Shown: positions 18,837 to 27,932, numbered from the stretch's first letter. The stretch is 64,000 nt of DNA from Comamonas testosteroni (GCF_030505195.1 NZ_CP129672.1:1054001-1118000), one strand, 5' to 3'. The notes: generated from the sequence alone by a model not told the origin. Numbers and translations: made by a program.

Positions 18837-20033
18837 TCAGACAAAGGGTTCCTGGTTGGGAATGCCCAGCACATGCGAGCCATAGGCGCGCACATAGGCA
18901 TCCGTATTGTTCGCAATGTGGGTACGTCCCTGATGGATGTCGCGGAAGATGCGCTCGATGGGGTTGTTCTTGAAGGTACCGCTGGCTGCGCAGGCGCGCA
19001 TCAGCTCATTGGCATGAAAGCCCGTCAGCTTGGGAACGTATGACGCCTGAGCTCTCTGCAGCAGACGCTCTTCCAGCGTCAGCTGAATACCAGTCTTGGC
19101 CGCATCCACAATGCGTGCGTAATTGCGGAACAGAACCATCTTGAGCTGGTCCAGCGCAATCGTGGCTTCGGTCACGGCCGTCTGGGCGTTCACGTCCTCG
19201 GCCATCCTGTTGCCATGCTTTCCAACGTGCGCCGTCGCGCGCTCGGTGAACGACGCGATGGCGCTTTCCAGCGCGCCCAGGCAGGCGGTGGACACCGCAC
19301 GCTGGAACACATGGGTAAAGGGGATGCGGAACAGCCAGCTGGTGTTCTCGGCGCGACCGGGGCAGCCCACATCGCTGTGGTCGTTGGTGTACTGGATGCG
19401 ATGTGCCGGGACGAAAGCGTTTTCCACCACGATGTCATGACTGCCTGTGCCGCGCAGGCCCAGCACATCCCAGTTGTCCTCAATGCGGTAGTCCGCCTTG
19501 GGCACCAGAAAAGTCACATGTTCCAGGCCAGGCGTGCCATCACGCTTGGGCAGAAGACCGCCGAGAAACAGCCAGTCGCAATGCTTGGAGCCGGTGGAAA
19601 AGCTCCAGCGGCCGTTGAACCTGAAGCCACCTTCCACGGGCTCGGCCTTGCCAGTCGGCATATAGGTCGAGGCGATGCGCACGCCATTGTCCTTGCCCCA
19701 CACATCTTGCTGGGCCTGGTCGGGGAAAAGCGCCAACTGCCAGGGGTGAACGCCGACCACCCCGTAAATCCAGGCCGTGGACATGCAACCCTTGGCCAGC
19801 TCCATCTGCACGCTGTAGAACACACGGGGATCCATTTCATACCCCCCCCAGCGCTTGGGTTGCAGCACACGGAACAGACCCGCCTCAGCCATCTCCTGAA
19901 CGGTTTCGTCGCTGATCTTTCCTTCGCGATCCGCCTGCTGCGCACGTGCCGCCAGCTTGGGCGCCAGGGCCTTGGCACGCTCGATCACGGCCAGCGCATC
20001 AGGGGTGAGGTAGTTATCTGTCATTGTGTTCAT
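18837..20033 (-). CDS. tesA2: 3-HSA hydroxylase, oxygenase component TesA2 (HsaA-like)
   Basis: This 398-residue flavin-dependent monooxygenase is of the acyl-CoA-dehydrogenase fold (HsaA/HpaH group D). Recognisable segments are LFRVLQPKRWGGYEMDPRVFY, FNGRWSFSTGSKHCDWLFLG and VENAFVPAHRI. It uses FMNH2 supplied by TesA1 to hydroxylate the phenolic secosteroid 3-HSA to a catechol. It is the first gene of the minus-strand tes operon and diverges from tesA1, with a putative operator 99 bases upstream of the start. Confidence 0.93.
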   Translation of the reverse strand: MNTMTDNYLTPDALAVIERAKALAPKLAARAQQADREGKISDETVQEMAEAGLFRVLQPKRWGGYEMDPRVFYSVQMELAKGCMSTAWIYGVVGVHPWQLALFPDQAQQDVWGKDNGVRIASTYMPTGKAEPVEGGFRFNGRWSFSTGSKHCDWLFLGGLLPKRDGTPGLEHVTFLVPKADYRIEDNWDVLGLRGTGSHDIVVENAFVPAHRIQYTNDHSDVGCPGRAENTSWLFRIPFTHVFQRAVSTACLGALESAIASFTERATAHVGKHGNRMAEDVNAQTAVTEATIALDQLKMVLFRNYARIVDAAKTGIQLTLEERLLQRAQASYVPKLTGFHANELMRACAASGTFKNNPIERIFRDIHQGRTHIANNTDAYVRAYGSHVLGIPNQEPFV

Positions 20034-20131
20034 TCAGCTCTCCAGTTGCCGCTCCACCGGACGGCTTGTGGTGTGGTGGGCAAGGCTTTTTCGCCTATGA
20101 CAGAAATGCTCTCACCATGCAATTTTCCGTT

Positions 20132-20148
20132 CATCGTCCGATCAGACT
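20132..20148 (-). promoter_or_regulatory. Putative steroid-regulon operator, tesA2/tesA1 region
   Basis: On the minus strand the site reads A GTCT GATC GGAC GATG, an inverted repeat GTCT-N4-GGAC with one mismatch followed by GATG. It matches the element found at seven other intergenic sites in this window. The GATG side points to tesA2, with the ATG 99 bases away. Being nearly symmetric, it could also serve tesA1, whose start is 165 bases away. Confidence 0.6.
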
Positions 20149-20312
20149 AACGATGCAGCAGGCATTTGCGGACTTCCTCCAAGCCTGATCCCGCACGGCA
20201 AAAACACTGAGCCTAGGACAAACACCAAGCCCTGCTTTGCGCTGCTAGTCCATGTGAAGGATTCATAAAAGCCCTGTTCGCCGCACTCTTGCACCAAGGA
20301 GACATTCACCCC

Positions 20313-21293
20313 ATGCAAAGCACTGCAGCAACCTTCGACCCCAAAGACTTCCGCCGCGCCCTGGGCATGTTCGGCACTGGGGTCACCATCGTCACCACCC
20401 GTGCCGAGAATGGCGAGCCTGTAGGAATCACGGCCAACAGCTTCAACTCGGTTTCGCTGGAGCCTCCCATGGTTTTGTGGAGCCTGGCCAAGAACGCCCG
20501 CAGCCTGGCTGTGTTCCAGAACGCTGACAGCTGGAATGTGCACATCCTCTCCAACGAGCAAGAAGCCCTGTCGAACCGCTTTGCCCGTGCCGGCGAAGAC
20601 AAGTTCTCCGGCCTGCCGCTGGACTCCGAGGAAGCACATGCCCCGCTGCTGCAGGACTGCAGCGCGCGCTTCAGGTGCAAGACCGCATTTCAGTACGACG
20701 GCGGCGACCACATCATCTTTGTGGGCGAGGTGACCGACTACGACGCCAACCCGCACCCACCCCTGCTCTACGTGACCGGCGGTTACGCCCTGGCTTCGCG
20801 CAAGGCCAACGCCGTGGCCAGCGAACCTGCAGCAGACACCAATACCGCCTATTCGGAAAACCTGATCGGATATTTGATGGGCCGCGCGCACTTTCAATTC
20901 CTGAGCGGCTTGCGCAAGCCCATGGCGGCTTACGGCATGACCGATGCCGATTTTTATGTGCTCTCGCTGCTGAGCATCCAACAGCCCCAGTCGCTTGCCG
21001 AAATTGCATCTCACATGGCCTACACCGGCACCGACATCGGAGCCGTGGCCCTGCAGTCGCTGATCAGCAAAGGCTGGGTGGAGGAAAGCCGCGAGCGAGC
21101 CGAGTCGCTGCAGCTCACACCCCAGGGCAACGAAGCCATCTTGCGTGTGCTGGCCGCAGCCAAAGCCGTGGAAACCGATTTGATAGCGAGCCTTGGCGAG
21201 ATGGAAGCAGCCACGCTGCGCAATCTGCTCAAAAAAGCAATTGCCGCCACCGACCCCGGCCTGCCCAAGCTATGGCAAGCCAGGGCTCGATAA
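20313..21293 (+). CDS. tesA1: 3-HSA hydroxylase flavin reductase TesA1 with C-terminal MarR-like domain
   Basis: The protein has 326 residues from the ATG at 20313; AAGGAG precedes it at 20295-20300 and an upstream TTG frame start is unlikely. Residues 1-165 form a HsaB/HpaC-type flavin reductase domain (MFGTGVTIVTTR, GITANSFNSVSLEPPMV). Residues 190-320 look like a MarR winged helix (GMTDADFYVLSLLS, EIASHMAYTGTDIGAVALQSLISKGWVEE). The same two-domain plan is known from the reductase of the two-component hydroxyphenylacetate hydroxylase of Acinetobacter, where the MarR-like part senses substrate. It supplies reduced flavin to TesA2. Confidence 0.93.
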   Translation: MQSTAATFDPKDFRRALGMFGTGVTIVTTRAENGEPVGITANSFNSVSLEPPMVLWSLAKNARSLAVFQNADSWNVHILSNEQEALSNRFARAGEDKFSGLPLDSEEAHAPLLQDCSARFRCKTAFQYDGGDHIIFVGEVTDYDANPHPPLLYVTGGYALASRKANAVASEPAADTNTAYSENLIGYLMGRAHFQFLSGLRKPMAAYGMTDADFYVLSLLSIQQPQSLAEIASHMAYTGTDIGAVALQSLISKGWVEESRERAESLQLTPQGNEAILRVLAAAKAVETDLIASLGEMEAATLRNLLKKAIAATDPGLPKLWQARAR

Positions 21294-21369
21294 GCCTCGC
21301 CGTCCAAGATTTCTCGCTCGAAGGCAGGAGACAGCCTTCGTCTATCCACTCCAAGCATAAAGAACAGAG

Positions 21370-22209
21370 ATGAACATTTTTTCCATTCCAGAAGGCAAAT
21401 ATGTGGACATCGGCAACGTGGCCGGCCATCCCCAGCGCGTGCACTACCACGAACAGGGCTCGGGTGAAGCCGTGATCTTTTTGCATGGCGCAGGCACCGG
21501 CGCCAGCGGCTACAGCAACTTCAAGGGCAACTACCCCGAGTTTGCGGCGGCCGGCTTTCGCTCCATCGTTCCCGACCTGCTCGGTTATGGCCTCTCGTCC
21601 AAGACCGAGGAGCCCAGGCAGTACGACATGGATTTCTTCATCGCTGGCGTCAAAGGTCTGGTGGAGCAACTGGGCCTGAAAAACATCACCCTGCTGGGCA
21701 ACTCGCTGGGCGGCGCCGTGGCGCTGGGCTATGCGCTCAAGTACCCCGAGGACGTCAAGAGCCTGATCCTCATGGCACCCGGTGGGGTGGAAGAGTTTGA
21801 AGCCTATATGGCCATGCCCGGCATTGCCAATATGTTCAATGTCTACAAGTCGGGCAAGACCGGCCCCGAAGCCATGCGCGCCGTGATGAGCATGCAGGTG
21901 GTGGACCAGGCCCTGCTGACCGAGGAGATCATCAACGAGCGCGCGCCCATTGCCCTGACCCAGACCGAAGCCTCGCGCCAGCGACTGTATATCCCCAATA
22001 TGACAGAGCAGCTGCCCGATCTGAAGTGCAATGTGCTGGGTTTCTGGGGCATGCAGGACGCCTTCAACCCCGTGGGCGGTGCCGACAAGCTGGCCAAGGG
22101 CATCAAGAACTGCCGCGTGGTGCTGGTCAACCAGTGCGGCCACTGGGTACAGGTCGAGCATCGCGAGATGTTCAACCGCACTTGCATCGACTTCATGAAG
22201 AATGGTTGA
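21370..22209 (+). CDS. tesD: Meta-cleavage product hydrolase TesD (HsaD/BphD type)
   Basis: This 279-residue alpha/beta hydrolase has the oxyanion loop FLHGAGTGASG, the nucleophile elbow LLGNSLGGAVALG, the acid in FWGMQDAFNP and the base in NQCGHWVQVEH. This is the C-C hydrolase set of MCP hydrolases. It splits 4,9-DSHA into the C/D-ring acid used by ScdA and 2-hydroxyhexa-2,4-dienoate used by TesE. It lies 76 bases after tesA1 in the plus-strand operon. The ring-cleaving dioxygenase TesB is not in this window. Confidence 0.95.
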   Translation: MNIFSIPEGKYVDIGNVAGHPQRVHYHEQGSGEAVIFLHGAGTGASGYSNFKGNYPEFAAAGFRSIVPDLLGYGLSSKTEEPRQYDMDFFIAGVKGLVEQLGLKNITLLGNSLGGAVALGYALKYPEDVKSLILMAPGGVEEFEAYMAMPGIANMFNVYKSGKTGPEAMRAVMSMQVVDQALLTEEIINERAPIALTQTEASRQRLYIPNMTEQLPDLKCNVLGFWGMQDAFNPVGGADKLAKGIKNCRVVLVNQCGHWVQVEHREMFNRTCIDFMKNG

Positions 22210-22229
22210 AGCCACCGCGAGCGACAAAT

Positions 22230-23024
22230 ATGAGTGACAAGCAATTCATCGAACAGCAAGGCCGGCGCCTGTATGACGCGCTGCGAACCGCCAAGACACT
22301 GGCACCGCTGACCGACAGCCACCCCGAGATGACGGTGGCGGACGCCTATCACATCTCCCTGCACATGCTGCGCCTGCGAGAAGCATCGGGCGAGCGCGTG
22401 ATTGGCAAGAAGATCGGCGTTACCTCCAAGCCCGTGCAGGACATGCTGAATGTGCACCAGCCTGACTTCGGTTTTCTGACCGACAGCATGGAGTATGAAG
22501 ACGGCGCTGCCGTCTCGCTCAAGGCATCCGGCCTGATCCAGCCTCGCGCCGAAGGCGAAATTGCCTTCATGCTCAACAAGGATCTGCAAGGCCCGGGTGT
22601 GACCAAGGAAGATGTACTGGCCGCGACCGAATGGGTAGCGCCCTGCTTCGAGATTGTCGATTCGCGCATCAACGACTGGAAGATCAAGATCCAGGACACC
22701 GTGGCTGACAACGCCTCCTGCGGCGTCTTTGTCATCGGCAAGCAGCACACCAATCCAGCCTCGCTGGATCTGGCTGCCGCTGCCATGCAGATGACCAAGA
22801 ACGGCCAGCCCGCAGGTTCGGGCCTGGGAAGCGCCGTGCAAGGTCACCCGGCCGAAGCCGTGGCCTGGCTGGCCAACACGCTTGGCGCTTTCGGCATTCC
22901 CTTCAAGGCCGGCGAGGTGATTCTCTCGGGCTCCCTCGCCCCCCTGGTGCCCGCCGCTGCCGGTGACCACTTCGAGATGGTCATTGAGGGCATGGGCCAC
23001 TGTTCCATTCAATTCACGGAGTAA
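22230..23024 (+). CDS. tesE: 2-hydroxyhexa-2,4-dienoate hydratase TesE
   Basis: The protein has 264 residues from the ATG at 22230; the open frame continues upstream inside tesD but the family starts at MSDKQFIEQQG. Signature segments are GKKIGVTSKPVQDML, QPRAEGEIAFMLNKDL (the metal-binding Glu cluster) and PCFEIVDSRINDWKIKIQDTVADNAS. It hydrates the dienol to 4-hydroxy-2-oxohexanoate. It lies 20 bases after tesD and 6 before tesF. Confidence 0.95.
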   Translation: MSDKQFIEQQGRRLYDALRTAKTLAPLTDSHPEMTVADAYHISLHMLRLREASGERVIGKKIGVTSKPVQDMLNVHQPDFGFLTDSMEYEDGAAVSLKASGLIQPRAEGEIAFMLNKDLQGPGVTKEDVLAATEWVAPCFEIVDSRINDWKIKIQDTVADNASCGVFVIGKQHTNPASLDLAAAAMQMTKNGQPAGSGLGSAVQGHPAEAVAWLANTLGAFGIPFKAGEVILSGSLAPLVPAAAGDHFEMVIEGMGHCSIQFTE

Positions 23025-23030
23025 GACACC

Positions 23031-23954
23031 ATGACGCAAAAGAAAATCAAGTGCGCACTGATCGGGCCCGGCAATATCGGCACCGACCTGCTCATGAAAC
23101 TGCAGCGCTCTGCCATTCTGGAGCCAGTGTGGATGGTCGGTATCGACCCCGAATCCGACGGCCTCAAGCGCGCCCGCGAAATGGGCATCAAGACCACGGC
23201 CGAGGGCGTAGACGGCCTGCTGCCCTTTGTCAAGGAAGACGGCATCCAGATCGCCTTCGACGCCACAAGCGCCTATGTCCACGCCGAAAACAGCCGCAAG
23301 CTCAATGAACTGGGCGTGCTGATGATCGACCTGACGCCCGCGGCCATCGGCCCCTATTGCGTGCCCAGCGTGAACCTGGCCGAGAAGGTGGCAGAAAAGG
23401 CCATGAACGTGAACATGGTCACCTGCGGCGGCCAGGCCACCATCCCCATGGTGGCTGCTGTCTCGCGCGTGCAGGCCGTGAGCTACGGCGAGATCGTGGC
23501 CACGGTCTCCAGCCGCTCGGTCGGCCCCGGCACACGCAAGAACATCGACGAGTTCACGCGCACCACCTCTGGCGCTGTCGAACAAATTGGCGGTGCGCAA
23601 AAGGGCAAGGCCATCATCGTCATCAACCCCGCCGAGCCGCCGCTGATCATGCGCGACACCATCCACTGCCTGACGGTAGATACGCCCAAGCCTGCTGAGA
23701 TCGAAGCCTCGGTACACGCAATGATCAAGGAAGTGCAGAAATACGTGCCCGGCTACAAGCTGGTCAACGGCCCCGTCATCGACGGCAACCGCGTCTCCAT
23801 CTATATGGAGGTCGAAGGCCTGGGCGACTACCTGCCCAAGTACGCGGGCAATCTGGACATCATGACCGCCGCTGCGGCACGCACGGCCGAGATGTTTGCC
23901 GAAGAAATCCTCGCCGGCCGTTTCGAGTTGGCCGAAGCCGCTGTGGCTGTCTGA
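23031..23954 (+). CDS. tesF: Acylating aldehyde dehydrogenase TesF (HsaG/BphJ type)
   Basis: This 307-residue protein has NAD binding at [10 protein letters not shown] and catalytic Cys132 in [14 protein letters not shown], matching BphJ/DmpF. It converts propanal (or acetaldehyde) channelled from TesG into acyl-CoA. Enzymes of this family form a complex with the neighbouring aldolase; tesF and tesG are 14 bases apart. Confidence 0.95.
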   Translation: MTQKKIKCALIGPGNIGTDLLMKLQRSAILEPVWMVGIDPESDGLKRAREMGIKTTAEGVDGLLPFVKEDGIQIAFDATSAYVHAENSRKLNELGVLMIDLTPAAIGPYCVPSVNLAEKVAEKAMNVNMVTCGGQATIPMVAAVSRVQAVSYGEIVATVSSRSVGPGTRKNIDEFTRTTSGAVEQIGGAQKGKAIIVINPAEPPLIMRDTIHCLTVDTPKPAEIEASVHAMIKEVQKYVPGYKLVNGPVIDGNRVSIYMEVEGLGDYLPKYAGNLDIMTAAAARTAEMFAEEILAGRFELAEAAVAV

Positions 23955-23968
23955 TCCAGGAGAAGAAC

Positions 23969-25021
23969 ATGTCCCTCAAAGGTAAGAAGATCACCGTTCA
24001 CGACATGACGCTGCGTGACGGCATGCACCCCAAGCGCCACCAGATGACGCTCGCGCAGATGAAGTCCGTGGCCTGCGGTCTGGACGCCGCTGGCGTTCCG
24101 CTGATCGAAGTGACCCACGGCGACGGCCTGGGCGGCAGCTCGGTCAACTACGGCTTTCCCGCCCACACGGACGAGGAATACCTGTCCACCGTCATCCCGC
24201 TGATGAAGCAGGCCAAGGTCTCAGCCCTGCTGCTGCCCGGCATCGGCACCGTCGACCACCTGAAGATGGCCCATGAGCTGGGCGTCTCCACCATCCGCGT
24301 GGCCACCCATTGCACCGAGGCCGATGTCTCCGAGCAGCACATCGCCATGGCCCGCAAGATGGGCATGGACACCGTGGGCTTTCTCATGATGGCGCATATG
24401 AACAGCGCCGAAGGTCTGCTCAAGCAGGCCAAGCTGATGGAAGGCTACGGCGCCAACTGCATCTACATCACGGACTCGGCCGGCTATATGCTGCCCGATG
24501 ACGTGAAGGAACGCCTCGCCGCCGTTCGCCAGGCTCTCAAGCCCGAGACCGAGCTGGGCTTTCACGGCCACCACAACCTGGCCATGGGCATTGCCAACTC
24601 GCTGGCCGCCATCGAAGCCGGCGCCAACCGCATCGATGCGGCAGCGGCCGGCCTGGGTGCGGGGGCAGGCAACACGCCCATGGAAGTGCTGGTCGCCGTG
24701 TGCGCGCGCATGGGCATTGAAACCGGTGTGGACGTGTTCAAGATCCAGGACGTGGCCGAAGATCTGGTCGTGCCGTTGATGGACTTTCCCATCCGCATCG
24801 ACCGCGACGCGCTGACCCTGGGCTACGCGGGCGTCTACGGTAGCTTCCTGCTGTTTGCCAAGCGTGCCGAAGCCAAGTACGGCATCCCGGCACGCGAGCT
24901 GCTGCTGGAGCTGGGCCGCCGCGGCATGGTGGGCGGCCAGGAAGACATGATCGAGGACACGGCCCTGACCATGGTGCGCGAGCGCCAGAAGCTGGCGCAG
25001 AAGGTGGCCGTGACTGCCTGA
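23969..25021 (+). CDS. tesG: 4-hydroxy-2-oxohexanoate aldolase TesG (HsaF/BphI type)
   Basis: This 350-residue protein is a TIM-barrel DRE-TIM metallolyase: [18 protein letters not shown] (Arg-Asp of the active site) and [16 protein letters not shown] (metal-binding HxH). The C-terminal part forms the channel to the dehydrogenase. The products are pyruvate and propanal. It has a good Shine-Dalgarno (CCAGGAGAAG) and is the last gene of the tesA1DEFG operon. The stop codon is part of the following octamer repeat. Confidence 0.95.
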   Translation: MSLKGKKITVHDMTLRDGMHPKRHQMTLAQMKSVACGLDAAGVPLIEVTHGDGLGGSSVNYGFPAHTDEEYLSTVIPLMKQAKVSALLLPGIGTVDHLKMAHELGVSTIRVATHCTEADVSEQHIAMARKMGMDTVGFLMMAHMNSAEGLLKQAKLMEGYGANCIYITDSAGYMLPDDVKERLAAVRQALKPETELGFHGHHNLAMGIANSLAAIEAGANRIDAAAAGLGAGAGNTPMEVLVAVCARMGIETGVDVFKIQDVAEDLVVPLMDFPIRIDRDALTLGYAGVYGSFLLFAKRAEAKYGIPARELLLELGRRGMVGGQEDMIEDTALTMVRERQKLAQKVAVTA

Positions 25022-25092
25022 TCGCCTGATCGCCTGATCGCCTGATCGCCTGATCGCCTGATCGCCTGATCGCCTGATCGCCTGATCGCCTG
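25021..25092. repeat. Nine perfect tandem copies of an 8-bp unit
   Basis: The unit ATCGCCTG is repeated nine times without a mismatch, and the last A of the tesG stop codon is base 1 of the array. The preceding ACTGCCTG looks like a degenerate copy. The array lies after the stop, so changes in copy number would not alter TesG. They would change the distance from tesG to the terminator at 25122. No gene is inside. Confidence 0.95.
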
Positions 25093-25121
25093 ACTTCACA
25101 TTCTCTTTGCCACTTTGTATC

Positions 25122-25162
25122 GGGTTCAACGGCTGCTTGGGGCGGCCGTTGAACCCTTTTTT
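25122..25162 (+). terminator. Strong terminator of the tesA1DEFG operon
   Basis: A 12-bp perfect stem, GGGTTCAACGGC with GCCGTTGAACCC, is followed by six T residues at 25157-25162. It lies 100 bases after the tesG stop. Confidence 0.92.
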
Positions 25163-25264
25163 GCGGCATCGTCCTGAGCGTCAGGCCTCTATTCATCCAG
25201 GCCGTCACCCCTGGCAGCGGCCCTGGTCCAGCCCCGCCGACCCGGGCCATATGGCACACCACTT

Positions 25265-27364
25265 CTAGAAGCGATAGCGCGCCACCACCTGGGCCGAGCG
25301 CGGAGCACCGGGCAGGTTGAGGTTGGGCGAGCTGCCATGACCGGCAACGATATAGCGACGATCCAGCAGATTGTTGAGCTTGAGCTGCACATCCCAGGCA
25401 CCCATGCGGTAGTAGGCCATGGCGTCCACCGTGGTGTAGCCTGGCAAGGTCACGGTATTGCCAGGATTGGCAAACCGGGCGCCGACATAGTTCAGCCCCC
25501 CACCCAGACCGAAACCGTGGCCCAGCGCCTTGGTCACCCAAAGGTTGGCGCTTTGCCTGGGCGTCAGCGTGGGTCGCTTGCCCTGAACCGGCTGGCCGGC
25601 ATCGACGGCAGGCGATGTGGTCATCTCGCCATCAAGGAAGGCATAGCCGGCCCAGACCTGCCAGTTGGGCGCAATCTCGCCTGCAAAGGTCAGCTCCAGT
25701 CCATTGGTACGCTGCACACCCAGAGGCACCACGGTATTGCTTGTAGGGTCGACGCTCTTGATATTGGTGCGCTCGAGCTTGAACAGCGAGGCCGTGACCG
25801 AAGCCTTGCCGTCCGGCCGATCCCATTTGACGCCGACTTCCTGGCTGGTCGTTTTCTCCGGTGACAGTTGCGCATTGTTTGCCGCCAGCGCAAAGGTCTC
25901 GCCCGAGGGCTGGAAGGACTTGCTCCAGGAAGCGTAGTAAGACCATGCAGACGAGGGCTGATAGACCAGGCCGACGCGCGGACTCCAGGCGGTGTCCGTG
26001 CGGCTCAAGTCCGGCTTGCCCGGCTGTCGCTCATGTGTGTCCTGCTGGAAGCGGTCATAGCGCACCCCCGCCAGAGCCTTCCACTGCGGAGTAATGGTGA
26101 CCAGATCCTGCAGATACAAGCTGGCCACCTGGAAGACGCTGTGATTGTCCGCCGCAGGCTTGCCATCGATGCGCGAAGGCAGGATTGGCAGCACCGGATT
26201 CAAGAGCGAAACCGTTGCCACATTGGCACGACTGTAGGACAGCAGATCCTTGCTCTGGCGGCCGAATTCAAGGCCGTACAGCAGCTGGTGCTTCATGCCT
26301 GCCAGCTCCAGTTTCTGGGTCAGCTCGGTCTGATTGAAAAAGCCGCTTTCGTCGCGCTGCACATTGCCGCGCGTGAGCGATGCCGTCATCGCCTTCTCAT
26401 TGACCGAGCCCACAAGCGTGTTGCTTCTATCCAGCGAATAGTCGTAGTAGCGCAAAGCATTGCGCAGCGACAAGCTCTCGCTGATGCGGTGATTCAGAGT
26501 CGCACCCAGTGATGCGACCTCGGCACTGCTCACATCGACATCCCTGGCATTGGCTGCGCCGTAATAGGTGCTTGGCGACACATTGACGGGCCTGCCCTGA
26601 TATGCGGGAATGCCGAAATCCGTCAGGCGGCTGTCCTTCAGGTAGTCGGCCTGCAGCAGCACGCTGGTATCGGTGCTGGGTTGGATCAGCACCGATGCGG
26701 CCAATGCCTTGCGGTCCAGAAACTGCTGGTCGCGATAGCTGTCGGCGCGCTCCACGGCGCCGGTCAGGCGATAAGACACCACACCGTCTTGGGGCGCGCG
26801 GGCCAGGTCGAACTCGCCCCGGCGCTGGTTCCAGCGCCCCAGCGTCAGCCCCACTTCGCTGAGATTGACGCCCGGCTTCTTGGTGATGCGATTGATCAGG
26901 CCGCCCGACGAACCACGCCCGTACAGCACCGAGGCCGGGCCCTTGAGCACTTCGATCTGCTCGATATTGGATAGATCGCGGAAGTACAGCGCGTCATCGC
27001 GCAAGCCGTCCACAAACTGATCGGCGATCGCCGAGAAGCCGCGAATGGTGACCTGGTCGCGCTGACCGTCACCATGAGAGAAGCCCACGCCAGGCACGGC
27101 CTTGAGAGCATCCTGCATGGACTGCGCGGCCTGGTCGCGCAGCAGGCTCTGCGGCACCACATTCACGGCCTGAGGTATATCACGCAGCGGGGCCTCGATC
27201 TTGGTGGCGCTCGTTGCCGTGGGTGGGTTGTAGCTCGAATCAGACTGGCGATCGCTGCGAACCTGTACTTCGTCCAGCACCACCTCTGAAGCTTGCTGCG
27301 CCCAGGCTGCGCCGGAAAAAGCCAGCCCCAATGCCGCCGCCAGCGGCGAATACCTCAATGCCAT
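25265..27364 (-). CDS. TonB-dependent siderophore receptor
   Basis: This 699-residue outer-membrane protein has a signal peptide ending around AWA/QQ (residue 23). The plug domain contains LRDIPQAVNVVPQSLLRDQ, VTIRGFSAIADQFVDGLRDDALYFRDLSNIEQIEVLKGPASVLYGRG and the following GGLINRITKKPG, and a beta-barrel ends in the aromatic ARYRF. The plug pattern is that of the ferric-siderophore receptor subfamily (TIGR01783 type). A good Fur-box match lies 109 bases upstream, so iron repression is likely. It sits between steroid genes but carries no steroid-regulon element, so a catabolic role is not supported. Confidence 0.93.
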   Translation of the reverse strand: MALRYSPLAAALGLAFSGAAWAQQASEVVLDEVQVRSDRQSDSSYNPPTATSATKIEAPLRDIPQAVNVVPQSLLRDQAAQSMQDALKAVPGVGFSHGDGQRDQVTIRGFSAIADQFVDGLRDDALYFRDLSNIEQIEVLKGPASVLYGRGSSGGLINRITKKPGVNLSEVGLTLGRWNQRRGEFDLARAPQDGVVSYRLTGAVERADSYRDQQFLDRKALAASVLIQPSTDTSVLLQADYLKDSRLTDFGIPAYQGRPVNVSPSTYYGAANARDVDVSSAEVASLGATLNHRISESLSLRNALRYYDYSLDRSNTLVGSVNEKAMTASLTRGNVQRDESGFFNQTELTQKLELAGMKHQLLYGLEFGRQSKDLLSYSRANVATVSLLNPVLPILPSRIDGKPAADNHSVFQVASLYLQDLVTITPQWKALAGVRYDRFQQDTHERQPGKPDLSRTDTAWSPRVGLVYQPSSAWSYYASWSKSFQPSGETFALAANNAQLSPEKTTSQEVGVKWDRPDGKASVTASLFKLERTNIKSVDPTSNTVVPLGVQRTNGLELTFAGEIAPNWQVWAGYAFLDGEMTTSPAVDAGQPVQGKRPTLTPRQSANLWVTKALGHGFGLGGGLNYVGARFANPGNTVTLPGYTTVDAMAYYRMGAWDVQLKLNNLLDRRYIVAGHGSSPNLNLPGAPRSAQVVARYRF

Positions 27365-27472
27365 AAATGCCTTGTTATACGGAGTTGTAATTCGGCTTGG
27401 CGGGTATCGTCCGCAGGGACTACGGCATCAATTGGCTACAACCTCTGTGCTGTGCAAAAGCGTGCGCATCAT

Positions 27473-27492
27473 AATCGAGAATCAGTCTCATT
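27473..27492 (-). promoter_or_regulatory. Putative Fur box upstream of the TonB receptor
   Basis: On the minus strand the site reads AATGAGA-CTG-ATTCTCGATT, close to the betaproteobacterial Fur consensus AATGAGAATCATTCTCATT. It lies 109 bases before the receptor start, in a region otherwise without genes (27365-27553). Confidence 0.75.
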
Positions 27493-27553
27493 TACATGTA
27501 CTTTACAGTACAGAAATCGCCCAGAGATCAAAGTCGTCTAGGTCTGGCGGGAC

Positions 27554-27757
27554 TCAATAGCCCGATGCAAAAACCGCGCTCCAGGAGGTCTGGGCACTGG
27601 CGAGCACGATGCCGGCGGGCAGCTTGGGCGCAGAGTCCGCCTGCGCCGCCACTGCAGCACTCTGTGGCAGATTCATCGCGGGCAGGTATAGCGCCAGTGC
27701 CGCAGCGGCCAGCGACACTGTGCGAAGTGCATTCATCCAGCGAAAAGAGGTTTTCAT
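27554..27757 (-). CDS. Small exported protein of unknown function, putative steroid-regulon member
   Basis: This 67-residue protein starts at the ATG at 27755-27757, chosen because CAGGAGACAAGC supplies a strong ribosome binding site and because an operator-like element lies 66 bases upstream. The frame is open for 56 more codons upstream, but that part contains the operator and reads like noncoding sequence. Residues 1-35 look like a signal peptide or single anchor (MKTSFRWMNALRTVSLAAAAL). The rest is short and Ala/Ser-rich. I do not recognise a family. Confidence 0.55.
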   Translation of the reverse strand: MKTSFRWMNALRTVSLAAAALALYLPAMNLPQSAAVAAQADSAPKLPAGIVLASAQTSWSAVFASGY

Positions 27758-27822
27758 GCTTGTCTCCTGTGCGGGCTCTATGGCCTTTATGGTTTGCAGT
27801 ATGGCCAGCACGGAAAACGCAA

Positions 27823-27839
27823 CATCGTCCATTTTGATG
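27823..27839 (-). promoter_or_regulatory. Putative steroid-regulon operator upstream of the 67-residue protein
   Basis: On the minus strand it reads C ATCA AAAT GGAC GATG followed by TTG. The right half GGACGATGTTG is identical to the sites at 30390 and 51820, while the left half is degraded. A possible -10 hexamer, CATACT (27798-27803, minus strand), lies 18 bases after the CGATGT. Confidence 0.5.
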
Positions 27840-27932
27840 AGCAGGTATTTACTTAGGTGGCAACCCCAGATCGACGTCCCTTTGGCGCCATCGCATGGCT
27901 TTGACTCCTGCCAAGCAGATTTCAATAATTTG

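Noticed and set aside
21843..23717. 624-codon minus-strand frame opposite tesD, tesE and tesF
   Set aside because: It runs across three well-supported genes on the other strand and shows no recognisable motif.
25021..25092. Octamer array considered as a CRISPR
   Set aside because: Units are contiguous 8-bp copies with no spacers and no cas genes nearby.
25168..25175. CATCGTCC after the tes terminator, a half match to the operator element
   Set aside because: No left half, no gene start in the right direction nearby; probably chance.
27758..27925. 56-codon upstream extension of the small exported protein
   Set aside because: A strong ribosome binding site and signal peptide support the later ATG, and the extension contains the operator-like element.
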